Of a stretch of 64,000 nt of DNA, positions 14,384-22,986 are shown piece by piece. The stretch is from Actinopolymorpha pittospori (GTDB lineage Bacteria; Actinomycetota; Actinomycetes; Propionibacteriales; Actinopolymorphaceae). Position numbers and translations under genes: made by a program. Below the pieces are notes generated by a model that saw nothing but the letters and a program-made list of their open reading frames with translations, was not told the DNA's origin and ran no database searches. Numbering within the stretch: position 1 is the first letter of the stretch; every line of letters starts with the position of its first letter. Location: assembly GCF_014873875.1 (NCBI RefSeq), contig NZ_JADBEM010000001.1:5208001-5272000 (forward strand). Reading direction: 5' to 3'.

Positions 14384-16037
14384 GAAGCAGCTCGCCACCA
14401 TGAGTAGGAAGCAGTTGCGCACCATCGATGCTGCGTTCGTCGCTCCCGGCCCGTCCGGGGTGGCGATACGCGACCGCCTCAAACACCTCACGGCCGAGGA
14501 CGAGGAGGTGTTGCGGCTGGTTGGTGAGCATCTGGGCGCTCTGGCGTCGGGGGATCTCAAGGCGCGCTGCGCCGATGGGTTGGACCACAGCGCGGAGGCG
14601 TGGGCGGCCCGTAAGCAGGGCCTGACGGCGCAGTCGTCGTCGCGTTGGGCCGGGTCGATCACGAAGGCGTCCCACGATCAGTGGGCGCTGTCGCGGCGCT
14701 GCCAACGTGCGCACATCCAGGGTCTGGAGGCCGGTGTGGCCACCCTGGCGCACCGCCTGTCTCAGCCTCTGGGGGAGCGGGGCACCAGCCGGGCACCGGG
14801 TGGGTACCGGGGCAAGGGCGAGTGGTTCCACAAGTCCCGCCGCCTGGCGGCCCTGCAGCACCGCCTCGATGTTGCCCGCGCTGAGGCTGAGGCCGGGCGT
14901 GTGCACGTCGTGCGTGGTGGCAGGCGCCTGATCAACACCCGTCACCACCTGGACAGGGCCCAGCTCAGCGAGCTCGAGTGGCGTCAGCGGTGGGAGGCGC
15001 AGCGCTGGTTCCTGGCCGCTGACGGGGAGTCCGGCAAGCGCTTCGGCAACGAGACGATCCGCGTCAGCCCGGACGGCGAGGTCAGCATCAAGCTGCCCGC
15101 CCCGCTCGTCCACTTGGCGAATGCCCGCAACGGTCGTTACGTGCTGGCCTCCGTGGTTGCCTTCACCCACCGGGGCGTGGAGTGGCGCGACCGTATCTTG
15201 GTGAACCAGGCCGTGGCCTACCGCATCCACCTGGACGTGGCGCGTGGGCGCTGGTACCTCACCGCGGCGTGGAGGCGGCCGGTGGTCCAGACGATCCCGC
15301 TCCAGGCGGCCCGCGCTGCCGGGATGGTCGGGGTGGACACCAACGCCGACCACTTCGCCGCCTACCACCTCGACCCCCACGGCAACCCCGTCGGCGAACC
15401 CAGGCGGTTCTTCTACGACCTGTCCGCAACCGCCGACCACCGTGACGCGCAGATCCGGCACGCCATCAGCCGCCTGCTGCACTGGGCCAAACGCTGCGGC
15501 GTGGCTGCGATCGGTATCGAGAACCTGGACTTCACCGCCGAGAAGACCCGTGAGAAGCACGGCCGCAAGAAGCGTTTTCGGCAGCTCGTTTCCGGGATCC
15601 CTACCGGCAAGCTGAAGGCAAGGCTCGTCAGCATGGCTGCTGCCCAGGATCTGTCGATCGTGGCCGTCGATGCGGCGTACACGTCGATGTGGGGCGAGGA
15701 GCACTGGCGCAAGCCGTTGACGAGCAACAAGCGAAAGATGTCCCGACACGATGCCGCTGGTATCGCGATCGGGCGACGCGCCCTCGGGCACCCGGTCCGG
15801 CGACGGACGGCACCGCCCCACGACGACCAGAGCGATCGTTGTGGGCATCGGACCGCCCAGGCCGGACCAGAGGCACGAGGGCGTGAGGGAACCCGCCCAC
15901 CCGTCACGGAGCGTGCACACGATGCACGTTGCCGGCCGGGGACTCAGCGAACGCGGGAGACCAGCGCATCCAACACCGTTCGGGATGCGCGCAGTTCCAG
16001 GACGTGGCACCAGATGCCACTCCCGGACACTGCTTAG
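14376..16037 (+). CDS. tnpB: TnpB-family RNA-guided nuclease without zinc finger
   Basis: 553 residues, longer than typical TnpB (about 400). The RuvC catalytic triad is complete: D321 in VGVDTNADHF, E382 in IGIENLDF and D459 in SRHDAAGIAIG. The segment between the last two should carry a CxxC...CxxC zinc ribbon, but here reads VDAAYTSMWGEEHWRKPL with no cysteines. The C-terminal 85 residues are Arg/Pro/Thr-rich and of low complexity, as where a guide RNA overlaps the end of the gene. The ATG at 14376 is chosen because it overlaps the tnpA stop. TnpB proteins cut DNA at a site specified by a guide (omega) RNA and help the transposon persist. Codon use and GC match the host. Confidence 0.85.
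   Translation: MSKKQLATMSRKQLRTIDAAFVAPGPSGVAIRDRLKHLTAEDEEVLRLVGEHLGALASGDLKARCADGLDHSAEAWAARKQGLTAQSSSRWAGSITKASHDQWALSRRCQRAHIQGLEAGVATLAHRLSQPLGERGTSRAPGGYRGKGEWFHKSRRLAALQHRLDVARAEAEAGRVHVVRGGRRLINTRHHLDRAQLSELEWRQRWEAQRWFLAADGESGKRFGNETIRVSPDGEVSIKLPAPLVHLANARNGRYVLASVVAFTHRGVEWRDRILVNQAVAYRIHLDVARGRWYLTAAWRRPVVQTIPLQAARAAGMVGVDTNADHFAAYHLDPHGNPVGEPRRFFYDLSATADHRDAQIRHAISRLLHWAKRCGVAAIGIENLDFTAEKTREKHGRKKRFRQLVSGIPTGKLKARLVSMAAAQDLSIVAVDAAYTSMWGEEHWRKPLTSNKRKMSRHDAAGIAIGRRALGHPVRRRTAPPHDDQSDRCGHRTAQAGPEARGREGTRPPVTERAHDARCRPGTQRTRETSASNTVRDARSSRTWHQMPLPDTA
15964..16020 (+). ncRNA. Candidate omega-RNA scaffold hairpins at tnpB 3' end
   Basis: Two perfect hairpins lie in the last 75 bases of tnpB: GCGCATCC/GGATGCGC with an 11-base loop at 15964-15990, and GTGGCA/TGCCAC with a 5-base loop at 16004-16020. 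TnpB guide RNAs typically have their structured scaffold at this place, with the guide reading past the element's right end. If so, the guide would start near 16038 in the inverted propeller fragment. Inferred from position and structure only. Confidence 0.4.
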
Positions 16038-16039
16038 GA

Positions 16040-16560
16040 ACGGTGTACTGGTAGAGGCGACAGGTCGTCGTAGTTGTAGCTGCCGACGTAGTAGACGCGG
16101 CCGTCGCTCGCGGTCGTGGCGTTCCAGGCGCCGGTGGCACCCGGCAGGGCGAGGTTGGCGGTGAGCTCGCCGGTGAACGCGTTGACACCGATCAGGCGGG
16201 CGTCGTGTTGCACGTTGCCGGTGAGGACGGCGTAGCCGGTCGGGGTGCCTTCGGCATCGACACCCAACGTCGCGGCGTTGATGGTGGCAGCGCTGATCTG
16301 CGCGCCGAGGTTGGTGTCCTGGTCGGACAGCAGCACGTCGTCGACGTACACCGGACCTCCCTCCCTCCCGACCGGACGGCCGCACCTGCAGCGACGCGGT
16401 CGTCGTCCCAGCCGGCGCCTCGCCGGTCACCGACAGCAGCACCCATTGGTCACTTCCGGTCGGACCGCTCCTGCCGTTCGGCACCCCCAGCGGAACACCA
16501 CACGCAACCCCCGGCGCCGCCTCGGTGGTGGACCTCGGCAGCCCGATCGCGGGTGACACG
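16040..16560 (-). pseudogene. Broken secreted propeller protein, inverted middle piece
   Basis: On the minus strand the sequence reads VSPAIGLPRSTTEAAPG, SDQWVLLSVTGEAPAGTTTA then, after a frameshift near 16370, VYVDDVLLSDQDTNLGAQIS, a domain ending and linker, and the first propeller blade GAWNATTASDGRVYYVGSYN. A further shift near 16066 leads to RLYQYTVP. These are the parts missing between the pieces at 13711 and 16562, but in reverse orientation, so the DNA has been inverted together with or next to the IS insertion. Confidence 0.75.
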
Positions 16561-16561
16561 T

Positions 16562-18183
16562 TCAGTGGAACGTCACCGCCGGACCGGACGGTGCCGTCTT
16601 CGGTGGCGGCTACCCGTCTGGTGGAGCGTTCAGGTACACGCCCGATGCGGGGTTCAGCCAGGTCGGCGGCCGCCCGCTGGTCGCTCCCGAGCAGTACGCG
16701 CGCAGTCTCGCCTATGACCCGTCCCTCGACATGCTCTACGTCGGCATCGGTGCGCACGCCCACCTGATGGCCTGCCCGGGTGGCGGACCGACGTGCACAG
16801 ACATCCTTCCCCCGGAGTACGCCGAGGAGGAGTTCGCGTACTCGGTTTCGGCCGGTGCCGGTCACGGGTTCGTCAACCTCTCCCCGTCCGGCGATGGTCA
16901 TCTCGTTGTCCTGAAGGTCACCAAGCACGCGGACGGATCGGTCAGTGCCGCCACCGTCCGGGACATTCCAACCGTGAAGTACCCCGGTGCGTCGCCCGTC
17001 GTCGACGGTTCCGTCTACTACGTGGGCAACAACCGGCTGTCCCGGTACGACATCGCGACCGACACCGCGACCTCGCTCGGGCGCGGCCTCCCCGTCGGCC
17101 CGCGGGCATGGGGTGTCGACACCGCCGGTGGCAAGCCTGTCCTGACGACCATGGGCAACAGCTCCAACGGTCCGACAGTTGTGCGGTACGACATCGACGG
17201 CGACACGCTCACCTCGGTCAGCGCTGCGGACGCACCCGCGATCCCGACCGATCTCCAGAGCATCCAGACCGGCCCCGACGGCAAGATCTACTCCTCCGGG
17301 TTCCGCAGTGGCACGGTCGGCATCTACACGCCGATGCGTTCCGACCTGTCCGTGGGCCAGAACGGCATCTCCCAGGCGGAGGGTTCGACCACCATCGGCG
17401 ACACGCTCTACTGGGGCACCTCTCCCGGAGCGATCGTCTACGCGTACCGGCCGTCCCAGCCGTGGAAGTCCGGGACGAATCCGAAGGTCGTGTGCTCGTT
17501 GACCGCGCAGGACCAGGACCGCCCGTACGGCATGGTGAACGCCGACGGCAAGCTCTACATAGGAACGATGGCCGGGTACGGCAAACTCGAAGGGCGCACT
17601 GAGCGTCTACGATCCGGAGACCGGTGGGTGCACCACCTGGAAGAATCCCGTGCCGGAGCAGAGCATCGTCAGCCTCGCCTACCTCGACGGCAAGGTCTAC
17701 GGCGGAACGTCGATCTGGGGCGGCCTCGGTATCGAACCCACCCAGACCGAGGCCAAGCTGCTCGTCCACGACACGGCGACCGGTGCCAACCAGATCGTCG
17801 ACCTGCCCACCCGGGGCCTGCGTACCGCCCTCGCGGTGACCGTCGGGCCGGACAACCGGATCTGGATGGTGGCCGAGGACCACATCCTCGTCTACGACCC
17901 GAGGCTGGGAAGGTTCGTCGTCGACCAGAAGGTGTTCGATGAGCTGGACATCCCGAGCGATGACCAGGTGGACGCCCACGACGCGATTCTCACCGTCGGC
18001 GCAGACAGCATGTTGTACGGCACGATCCACGGCAGCTACCTCTACCGGCTCGACCCGGGCAGCCTGCGGGTCACCATTCTGCGAAGGGGCAACGTGCACC
18101 ACGTCGTGACCGACGAATACGGAAACCTTTACTACGTCGAGAACGGCTACGAACTCCACCGCCTGCTCGTGGACGACAAATGA
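16562..18183 (+). pseudogene. Broken secreted propeller protein, C-terminal piece
   Basis: Coding sense resumes abruptly at about 16562 (VQWNVTAGPDGAVFGGGYPS) without a start codon and runs as a YncE/SMP-30-like beta-propeller: repeated blades such as DGSVYYVGNNRLSRYD, DGKIYSSGFRSG and DGKLYIGTMAGYG. At about 17590 one extra base in CTCGAAGGGC shifts the frame; the sense continues as GALSVYDPETGGCTTW, AYLDGKVYGGTSIWGG and on to the TGA at 18183. The full protein would have been an exported CBM-propeller of roughly 900 residues. It is inactive as arranged. Original function unknown; polysaccharide binding or lyase-like activity is possible. Confidence 0.8.
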
Positions 18184-18220
18184 AGCGACCGGGACGCCGG
18201 CGGCTGACTAGGGTTCGATC

Positions 18221-18979
18221 ATGACGCTGACCATCACGACCGTGGCCGAGCGACCCGAACTCCTGGAACCACTGTGGCAGATGCCCGACAGCTGGCCGGA
18301 GTTCGTCCTCAACGACCCGATCGGCTGGGCCTGTTTCGGGCAGATCCCGGTCGTCTTTCCGAGGTTCGCGCTCATCGCCACGAACACCGACGGGGACGTG
18401 GTGGCGCGGGCGTTCAGCGTACCGTTCTCCCTGGACGCGCCAGACCGTCAGAAGCTTCCGGCGGCGGGCTGGGACCAGGTGCTGTTGTGGGCGTTCTCGG
18501 ACCATCGCCGGTCGGTGCGTCCCGACACGGTGAGCGCGATCGACATCACCATCAGGCCCGATCACCACGGCCGGGGTCTGTCCGCCACCCTGGTTGCCGC
18601 CATGCGCGAGAACGCCGCGGCCGAGGGCTTCACCGAACTGGTCGCGCCGGTACGGCCCACCGGGAAGAGCGCGCATCCGCACGTGCCGATGACAAAGTAT
18701 GCGTTCCTCACCCGCCCGGACGGGTTGCCCGTCGACCCGTGGCTGCGTACGCACGTCCGTGCCGGGGGTGTCATCGACTCGGTCGCGCCGACGTCGATGA
18801 CCGTCGCGGGAACGCTCGACCAGTGGCGGAGTTGGACCGGCCTGGCCTTCGACAAGCCGGGGCCGGTGGAGGTACCCGGCGCACTCACGCCCGTGCACTG
18901 CGAGCCCGACCACGACTACGCCGTCAGCGTCGAACCCAACGTGTGGGTTCGCCACAACCTGGCCGGCACGCGAGACTGA
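18221..18979 (+). CDS. GNAT-fold N-acetyltransferase-like protein
   Basis: Protein of 252 residues with a GNAT acetyl-CoA loop, RPDHHGRGLSATLVAAMREN (residues about 110-129), matching the R/Q-x-x-G-x-G/A motif. The N-terminal DSWPEFVLNDPIGWACFG and the C-terminal EVPGALTPVHCEPDHDYAVS regions are family-specific additions seen in actinobacterial acetyltransferases of unknown substrate. It starts 37 bases after the end of the broken propeller gene and stands alone. Substrate cannot be predicted. Confidence 0.75.
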   Translation: MTLTITTVAERPELLEPLWQMPDSWPEFVLNDPIGWACFGQIPVVFPRFALIATNTDGDVVARAFSVPFSLDAPDRQKLPAAGWDQVLLWAFSDHRRSVRPDTVSAIDITIRPDHHGRGLSATLVAAMRENAAAEGFTELVAPVRPTGKSAHPHVPMTKYAFLTRPDGLPVDPWLRTHVRAGGVIDSVAPTSMTVAGTLDQWRSWTGLAFDKPGPVEVPGALTPVHCEPDHDYAVSVEPNVWVRHNLAGTRD

Positions 18980-19006
18980 GGCCCGCGCGCCCGATTCGTT
19001 GAAACC

Positions 19007-19030
19007 ATGCAGTCATGCAGTCATGCAGCC
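19007..19030. repeat. Three 8-bp tandem repeats ATGCAGTC
   Basis: ATGCAGTC, ATGCAGTC, ATGCAGCC in a row, 28 bases after the acetyltransferase stop and about 50 bases before the phosphotransferase start. Probably slippage; no regulatory role can be shown. Confidence 0.6.
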
Positions 19031-19081
19031 TCAGCGTCACGCTCGAAGCCGCGAAATGTGCGGTGCGAGAATGAGCGGACC

Positions 19082-19792
19082 ATGCGACAGGAACGCTTCG
19101 ACGGAGCCCGCGAAGGGCGAGAGATCTGTCGGGTGGGCGACACGGTTCGGCGGCCCAGCGGACCATGGACGCCCGCGGTGCATGCACTACTCCGCTACCT
19201 GGAGTCGGTTGGCTTCGAGGGTGCGCCGCGTGTGCTGGGGGTTGACGACGAGGGCCGCGAGGTTCTGCGGTTTGTGGCTGGTCAGGACGGCCGGCGGGTT
19301 CCAGATCCGTGGGCGTCGCTACGTGCCGTCGGAGAACTGATCCGGCGTTTCCATGACGCGGTGAGAGGGTTCGAGCCGCCGCCGGACGCCCTCTGGCGGC
19401 GGCCCGGATCAGACGGGAGCTCGCGAGCCGGACCGACCATCATCTGCCACAACGACCTGGCTCCGTACAACACGATCTACGAAGACAGCCGCCCGACCAC
19501 CCTTATCGACTGGGATCTCGCCGGGCCCGGATCAGCGCTGACAGATGCCGCGCACGCGGCGTGGTCGTTCGTTCCCCTCTACACCGACGAGGACTGCGCC
19601 CGCATCGGCCTACCCGTCGCGGCGCGCGGGCCTCGACTACGCGAGTTCTGCGATGGGTACGGCTTGCAAGATCGCGACGTGTTCCTGGACGCCGTACGAA
19701 CCCATCTGCGGACCAGCCAGAGCAGCTTCGCTCGACGCAGCATCCCCTTCCTGGAAAAACATAGAGCCGAATGGGAGCAGCATCTGCTGTAA
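19082..19792 (+). CDS. Aminoglycoside phosphotransferase (APH) family protein
   Basis: Protein-kinase-like phosphotransferase of 236 residues. The catalytic loop is IICHNDLAPYNTIYE (HxDxxxxN) and the metal-binding loop TTLIDWDLAGPG (DxD). The N-terminal lobe is shorter than in classical APH enzymes and begins with VRRPSGPWTPAVHALLRYLE, a variant common in actinobacteria. The ATG at 19082 is preferred to a start 75 bases upstream that falls in the ATGCAGTC repeat. Substrates of this branch are mostly unknown; antibiotic resistance is possible but not shown. Confidence 0.85.
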   Translation: MRQERFDGAREGREICRVGDTVRRPSGPWTPAVHALLRYLESVGFEGAPRVLGVDDEGREVLRFVAGQDGRRVPDPWASLRAVGELIRRFHDAVRGFEPPPDALWRRPGSDGSSRAGPTIICHNDLAPYNTIYEDSRPTTLIDWDLAGPGSALTDAAHAAWSFVPLYTDEDCARIGLPVAARGPRLREFCDGYGLQDRDVFLDAVRTHLRTSQSSFARRSIPFLEKHRAEWEQHLL

Positions 19793-19829
19793 CCGCGCCG
19801 TAGGGCGACACCTGACGCGGCACGGAATG

Positions 19830-20504
19830 TCAGGGAGGTGTGGGCAACCAACCGCTTCGCTCGTAGACGTCTTGGTCACCAAGCCAGGCAACGTAGTCCG
19901 CGTAGGTACTCGCGACGCCTTGGAAGACCGCCTGGTAGAGCCAGGGACCGTGCGCACGTTGGTCAACGGACATCGCCTCCTCCTTGATACGCAGGATGGT
20001 GTCGCGGAGATCGTCGGTCAGGGCCGCGCCGACCGCTCGGGTCAGCGGCGCGGCGATTGGCCCCGGTCGATCGGAGGCGAACAAGCACATGTCGATCGCC
20101 CAGGTCTCCTCGGGCGTCAGCTCGTAGTCGACCTTCCAGTACAGGCCACCCTCACCACTGTCGCGCAGGTCGAGGTAGGAGCAACTGCGTACCTTGGGGA
20201 GTTCGGCCAGGGCGGCGACAACCTCGAAGCCGTGCCTTACCGCGGGAGCGTCAGCGTAGACATCCAGGTCGATGTCGGGTCGGACGACGAGGCCGAGTGG
20301 TACCGACCCGACAAGGACAGGTTCGCCGTAGGGCCGCCAGCGGTCGAGGAGTCTCAACTCCTCGACCACTCCCAGCGCGATCCGACGACGAGCCTCCGCG
20401 CGTGCCAGGCGCTTCGTGCGGGCGCTCGTCGCGGCCGGAGGAGTCATCGCGTCCGGTCGGTCGTCCCGAAGCACTGTGCCCGCTCCCTGCCGTAGAGGTG
20501 TCAC
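19830..20504 (-). CDS. Nucleotidyltransferase-like protein
   Basis: Protein of up to 224 residues carrying a minimal nucleotidyltransferase core: GEPVLVGSVPLGLVVRPDID followed by LDV, i.e. the GS-x-x-x-G...D-x-D pattern. Later WKVDYELTPEETWAIDMCLF fits the third strand. The start is uncertain: the GTG at 20504 gives the full frame, an ATG at 20447 removes 19 residues, and neither has a clear ribosome site. It stands alone, convergent with the phosphotransferase gene, and could modify a small molecule or act as an antitoxin/toxin-type enzyme; nothing in context decides this. Confidence 0.65.
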   Translation of the reverse strand: MTPLRQGAGTVLRDDRPDAMTPPAATSARTKRLARAEARRRIALGVVEELRLLDRWRPYGEPVLVGSVPLGLVVRPDIDLDVYADAPAVRHGFEVVAALAELPKVRSCSYLDLRDSGEGGLYWKVDYELTPEETWAIDMCLFASDRPGPIAAPLTRAVGAALTDDLRDTILRIKEEAMSVDQRAHGPWLYQAVFQGVASTYADYVAWLGDQDVYERSGWLPTPP

Positions 20505-20554
20505 CCACGTGAGTATCAGCTGTTTCGTCGGAGGCGCCGGGTACGAGCGGGGGT

Positions 20555-20851
20555 CTAACCGCCCGCCATCGCTCCGACCACCCGGAACGGCTCCGCTCCG
20601 CTCGCCACATCGTCGGGGAGCGGAGCGTCCGGATCCTCATGCGAGAGATCCTGTTCGCAGGCGAAGAAGCGTACGAAGGGCCGGCGCTTCCCGGTCGCCG
20701 GGTTACGCATGGTCCCGCGCAGTGGCGGAAAGCGGGCCTCGAGTGCGTCGATCACCAGCCGGATCGTCGGCTTGCCGGCGATGTCGAGCTCGATCTCGTG
20801 GTCGACGCGGGCCAACGTCCGTAGATGCGCGGGGAGCGCGACCCGGATCAT
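20555..20851 (-). CDS. MoaD/ThiS-like ubiquitin-fold protein
   Basis: 98 residues beginning [20 protein letters not shown], a beta-grasp pattern, and ending in the diglycine VVGAMAGG needed for activation to a thiocarboxylate or for conjugation in this superfamily. Its ATG overlaps the stop of the upstream propeller gene by four bases, so the two are translated together. No other molybdopterin or thiamine genes are nearby. The partner E1-like enzyme must be elsewhere. The internal [20 protein letters not shown] insertion is typical of a distinct actinobacterial MoaD group. Confidence 0.8.
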   Translation of the reverse strand: MIRVALPAHLRTLARVDHEIELDIAGKPTIRLVIDALEARFPPLRGTMRNPATGKRRPFVRFFACEQDLSHEDPDAPLPDDVASGAEPFRVVGAMAGG

Positions 20852-21963
20852 GGCAACGTCTGGACTTCGACGGACAGGACGGCCGGGAGGTCGCGAACGA
20901 TCGGCGCCCAGGTGTCGCCGGAGTCGGCGGACGCGTAGACCTGTCCGCCGGTCGTGCCGAAGTAGACGCCGCACGAGTCGAGCGAGTCGACCGCCATCGC
21001 GTCGCGCAGGATGTTGACGTAGCAGTGACTTTGGGGGAGTCCCTTCGTGAGCGGCTCCCACTCGTTGCCGCCGCTCCGGCTGCGGTAGACGCGCAGCTTT
21101 CCCTCCGGCGGGTAGTGCTCGGAGTCGCTCTTGATCGGGATGACGTAGACCGTCTCGGGCTCGTGCGCGTGTACCTCGATCGGGAACCCGAAGTCGGAGG
21201 GCAGGTTGCCGCTGATCTCGTGCCAGGACTCACCGGCGTCGTCGCTGCGCATGACGTCCCAGTGCTTCTGCATGAACAGCACCTGGGGCCGGGACGGGTG
21301 CATGGTGATGCGGTGGACACAGTGGCCGACCTCGGCGTCCGGATCGGGAATGCCGTCGGACACCAACCCGCGGTTGATCGGCTGCCAGGACTTGCCGAGG
21401 TCCTCCGTACGGAAGGCGCCGGCGGCCGAGATGGCGATGAAGATCCGCTCCGCTTCGACCGGGTCGAGCAGGATCGTGTGCAGGCACATACCGCCGGCAC
21501 CCGGCTGCCAGGACGGCCCGGATCCGTGTCCCCGAAGCCCGGGTAGCTCCTGCCAACTCGAGCCGCCGTCCGTCGAGCGGAACAGCGCGGCGTCCTCGAC
21601 GCCGGCGTAGACCGTGTCGGGGTCGGTGAGGGACGGTTCGAGGTGCCAGACCCGGGCGAACTCCCAGGGGTGTGGGGTGCCGTCGTACCACTGGTGGGTT
21701 CCGGGCACGCCGTCGTAGGTGAACTCGTTGCCGACCGGCTCCCACGTCTGCCCGCCGTTGTCGGAACGCTGGATCTGTTGCCCGAACCAGCCGCCGCTCT
21801 GCGCGGCGTACAGCCGGTCGGGATCGGCGGGGGAACCCTTGACGTGGTAGATCTCCCAGCCGCCGAAGTGTGGCCCGCTGACCTCCCACTTCTCCCGCTT
21901 CCCGTCGGAGGTGAGGACGAACGCACCCTTTCGAGTGCCGACCAGAACCCGTACGCCGCTCAT
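20848..21963 (-). CDS. BNR/sialidase-like beta-propeller protein
   Basis: Protein of 371 residues with repeated Asp-box/BNR motifs: [56 protein letters not shown] and [11 protein letters not shown], one per propeller blade. No signal peptide is seen, so it is cytoplasmic, unlike true sialidases; the sialidase catalytic Arg triad is not evident. The ATG at 21963 has GAAGGAG seven bases upstream. It overlaps the MoaD-like gene, a pairing that suggests a shared, possibly conjugation-related function. Exact role unknown. Confidence 0.85.
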   Translation of the reverse strand: MSGVRVLVGTRKGAFVLTSDGKREKWEVSGPHFGGWEIYHVKGSPADPDRLYAAQSGGWFGQQIQRSDNGGQTWEPVGNEFTYDGVPGTHQWYDGTPHPWEFARVWHLEPSLTDPDTVYAGVEDAALFRSTDGGSSWQELPGLRGHGSGPSWQPGAGGMCLHTILLDPVEAERIFIAISAAGAFRTEDLGKSWQPINRGLVSDGIPDPDAEVGHCVHRITMHPSRPQVLFMQKHWDVMRSDDAGESWHEISGNLPSDFGFPIEVHAHEPETVYVIPIKSDSEHYPPEGKLRVYRSRSGGNEWEPLTKGLPQSHCYVNILRDAMAVDSLDSCGVYFGTTGGQVYASADSGDTWAPIVRDLPAVLSVEVQTLP

Positions 21964-22131
21964 GCGGACTCCTTCATCGACTGGTGACGGTGAGCGCTGG
22001 CCGAACCGAGTCCAGCGCCTGATTGGGGGAAACCATAGAGCCCGTACTGCTGCGCGGTCCTCTCCAATCTTGCGCATCTTCGCCCGCGAGCGGGGGAAGG
22101 GCGAGAACGACGAGCGCGGACCATGTCGGGT

Positions 22132-22758
22132 TTACTGCGCGCTGACATGATCGGCGAGCCAGGACAGCAGCGGCCGCAGCTGGGCGGCCGTCGCGACCAC
22201 CCGCTCGACCGTCTCCGGAGTGTGGATCCAGACGTCGCCGTCGAGGTGCCGGGCGGCGTTGAGTGAACGATGTCGTAGCAGCAGGGCGCGTGGATGATCG
22301 GGTGGGTAGCCGCGGGGGACGCGCTTCATGAGGTCGCCGGACACCTCGAACCCCTCCTCCCGGAGGGTCTCCACGACCTCGGTGAGGGCGCGCCCACTCG
22401 AGTCGTCGGCGACGGCGGCGCGGAACTTCTCCACCTCCTCCCGGGCGGAGAACGCCCAACCGCCGCTGACATCTAGCCCGTCGAGGTCGAACCGCAACCC
22501 GATCTCGAACCTCCCGGGCATCCGGACGACCGCGCACTGGTGCTGCCATCCCCAGGGATGGGTGCCGTAGCCCCAGACGGAGAAGTCCTCGTAGGCGTGG
22601 TCGGCGTCGGCGACGTCCTGCAGCAGCGCGACCATCGGCTTCCGGACCAGGTGCTCCCGGTCCTTGCGGTGTTTCTCTCGGACGGCGACCGACGGGTCGC
22701 CGTCGAGTTGGAGCAACACGTCGAAGGCGGTCTCGGGCCAGCCGGTGAAGTGTCCCAT
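22132..22758 (-). CDS. DUF2461 family protein
   Basis: Uncharacterised family protein of 208 residues. It begins MGHFTGWPETAFDVLLQLDG, where DUF2461 proteins normally start with a F-x-G-[FW] motif, and has the conserved REHLVRKPMVALLQDVA-like and LMKRVPRGYPPDHP segments. The ATG at 22758 is chosen for that reason; an ATG nine bases upstream is possible. It is upstream of and co-directional with the propeller/MoaD pair, separated by about 170 bases. Confidence 0.75.
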   Translation of the reverse strand: MGHFTGWPETAFDVLLQLDGDPSVAVREKHRKDREHLVRKPMVALLQDVADADHAYEDFSVWGYGTHPWGWQHQCAVVRMPGRFEIGLRFDLDGLDVSGGWAFSAREEVEKFRAAVADDSSGRALTEVVETLREEGFEVSGDLMKRVPRGYPPDHPRALLLRHRSLNAARHLDGDVWIHTPETVERVVATAAQLRPLLSWLADHVSAQ

Positions 22759-22915
22759 GGCGCGCATTCTGCAGCCGGCCACCGACAACTCCTCCGGGCT
22801 CGGCCGGGCGGAGCTGGCCCCGGCGGCCACATCCGGTCGCGGTCCGTAGTCGGTCGTTGTCAGAGCGGATGCGGCTGGCTAGCATTCTCGTGATCGAAAC
22901 GGTTGTTCCGCTATG

Positions 22916-22930
22916 CGGAATGCCTGGCGG
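22916..22930. promoter_or_regulatory. IclR-type operator candidate
   Basis: Perfect inverted repeat TTCCGC-TAT-GCGGAA, 56 bases upstream of the dehydratase start at 22987. This arrangement resembles sites bound by IclR-family regulators of sugar-acid pathways. No IclR gene is in the window, so the regulator would be encoded elsewhere. Confidence 0.55.
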
Positions 22931-22986
22931 ATCATTTCTCTCACCTCGATGTCGACGCACCGTCGCGGCAGAGGAGGAACTCAGCA

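Larger units (their letters stand above)
14160..16037 (+). mobile_element. IS607-like element with reduced tnpA and tnpB
   Basis: A tnpA remnant and a tnpB gene overlap by eight bases and together sit inside the broken propeller gene. Element ends are not marked by inverted repeats, as expected for IS607. The left end is taken near 14160, where propeller coding stops making sense; the right end is near the tnpB stop, immediately before the inverted propeller fragment. The TnpA serine-recombinase domain is missing, so this copy cannot move alone. Confidence 0.7.

Noticed and set aside
14160-16928. Minus-strand open frame of 922 codons across the tnpB element
   Set aside because: Antisense of tnpB over most of its length. 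Only the part above 16370 is genuine, as part of the inverted propeller fragment.
19007-19030. ATGCAGTC tandem repeats as an operator
   Set aside because: Only three 8-bp units with no dyad symmetry and no clear promoter; slippage is more likely.
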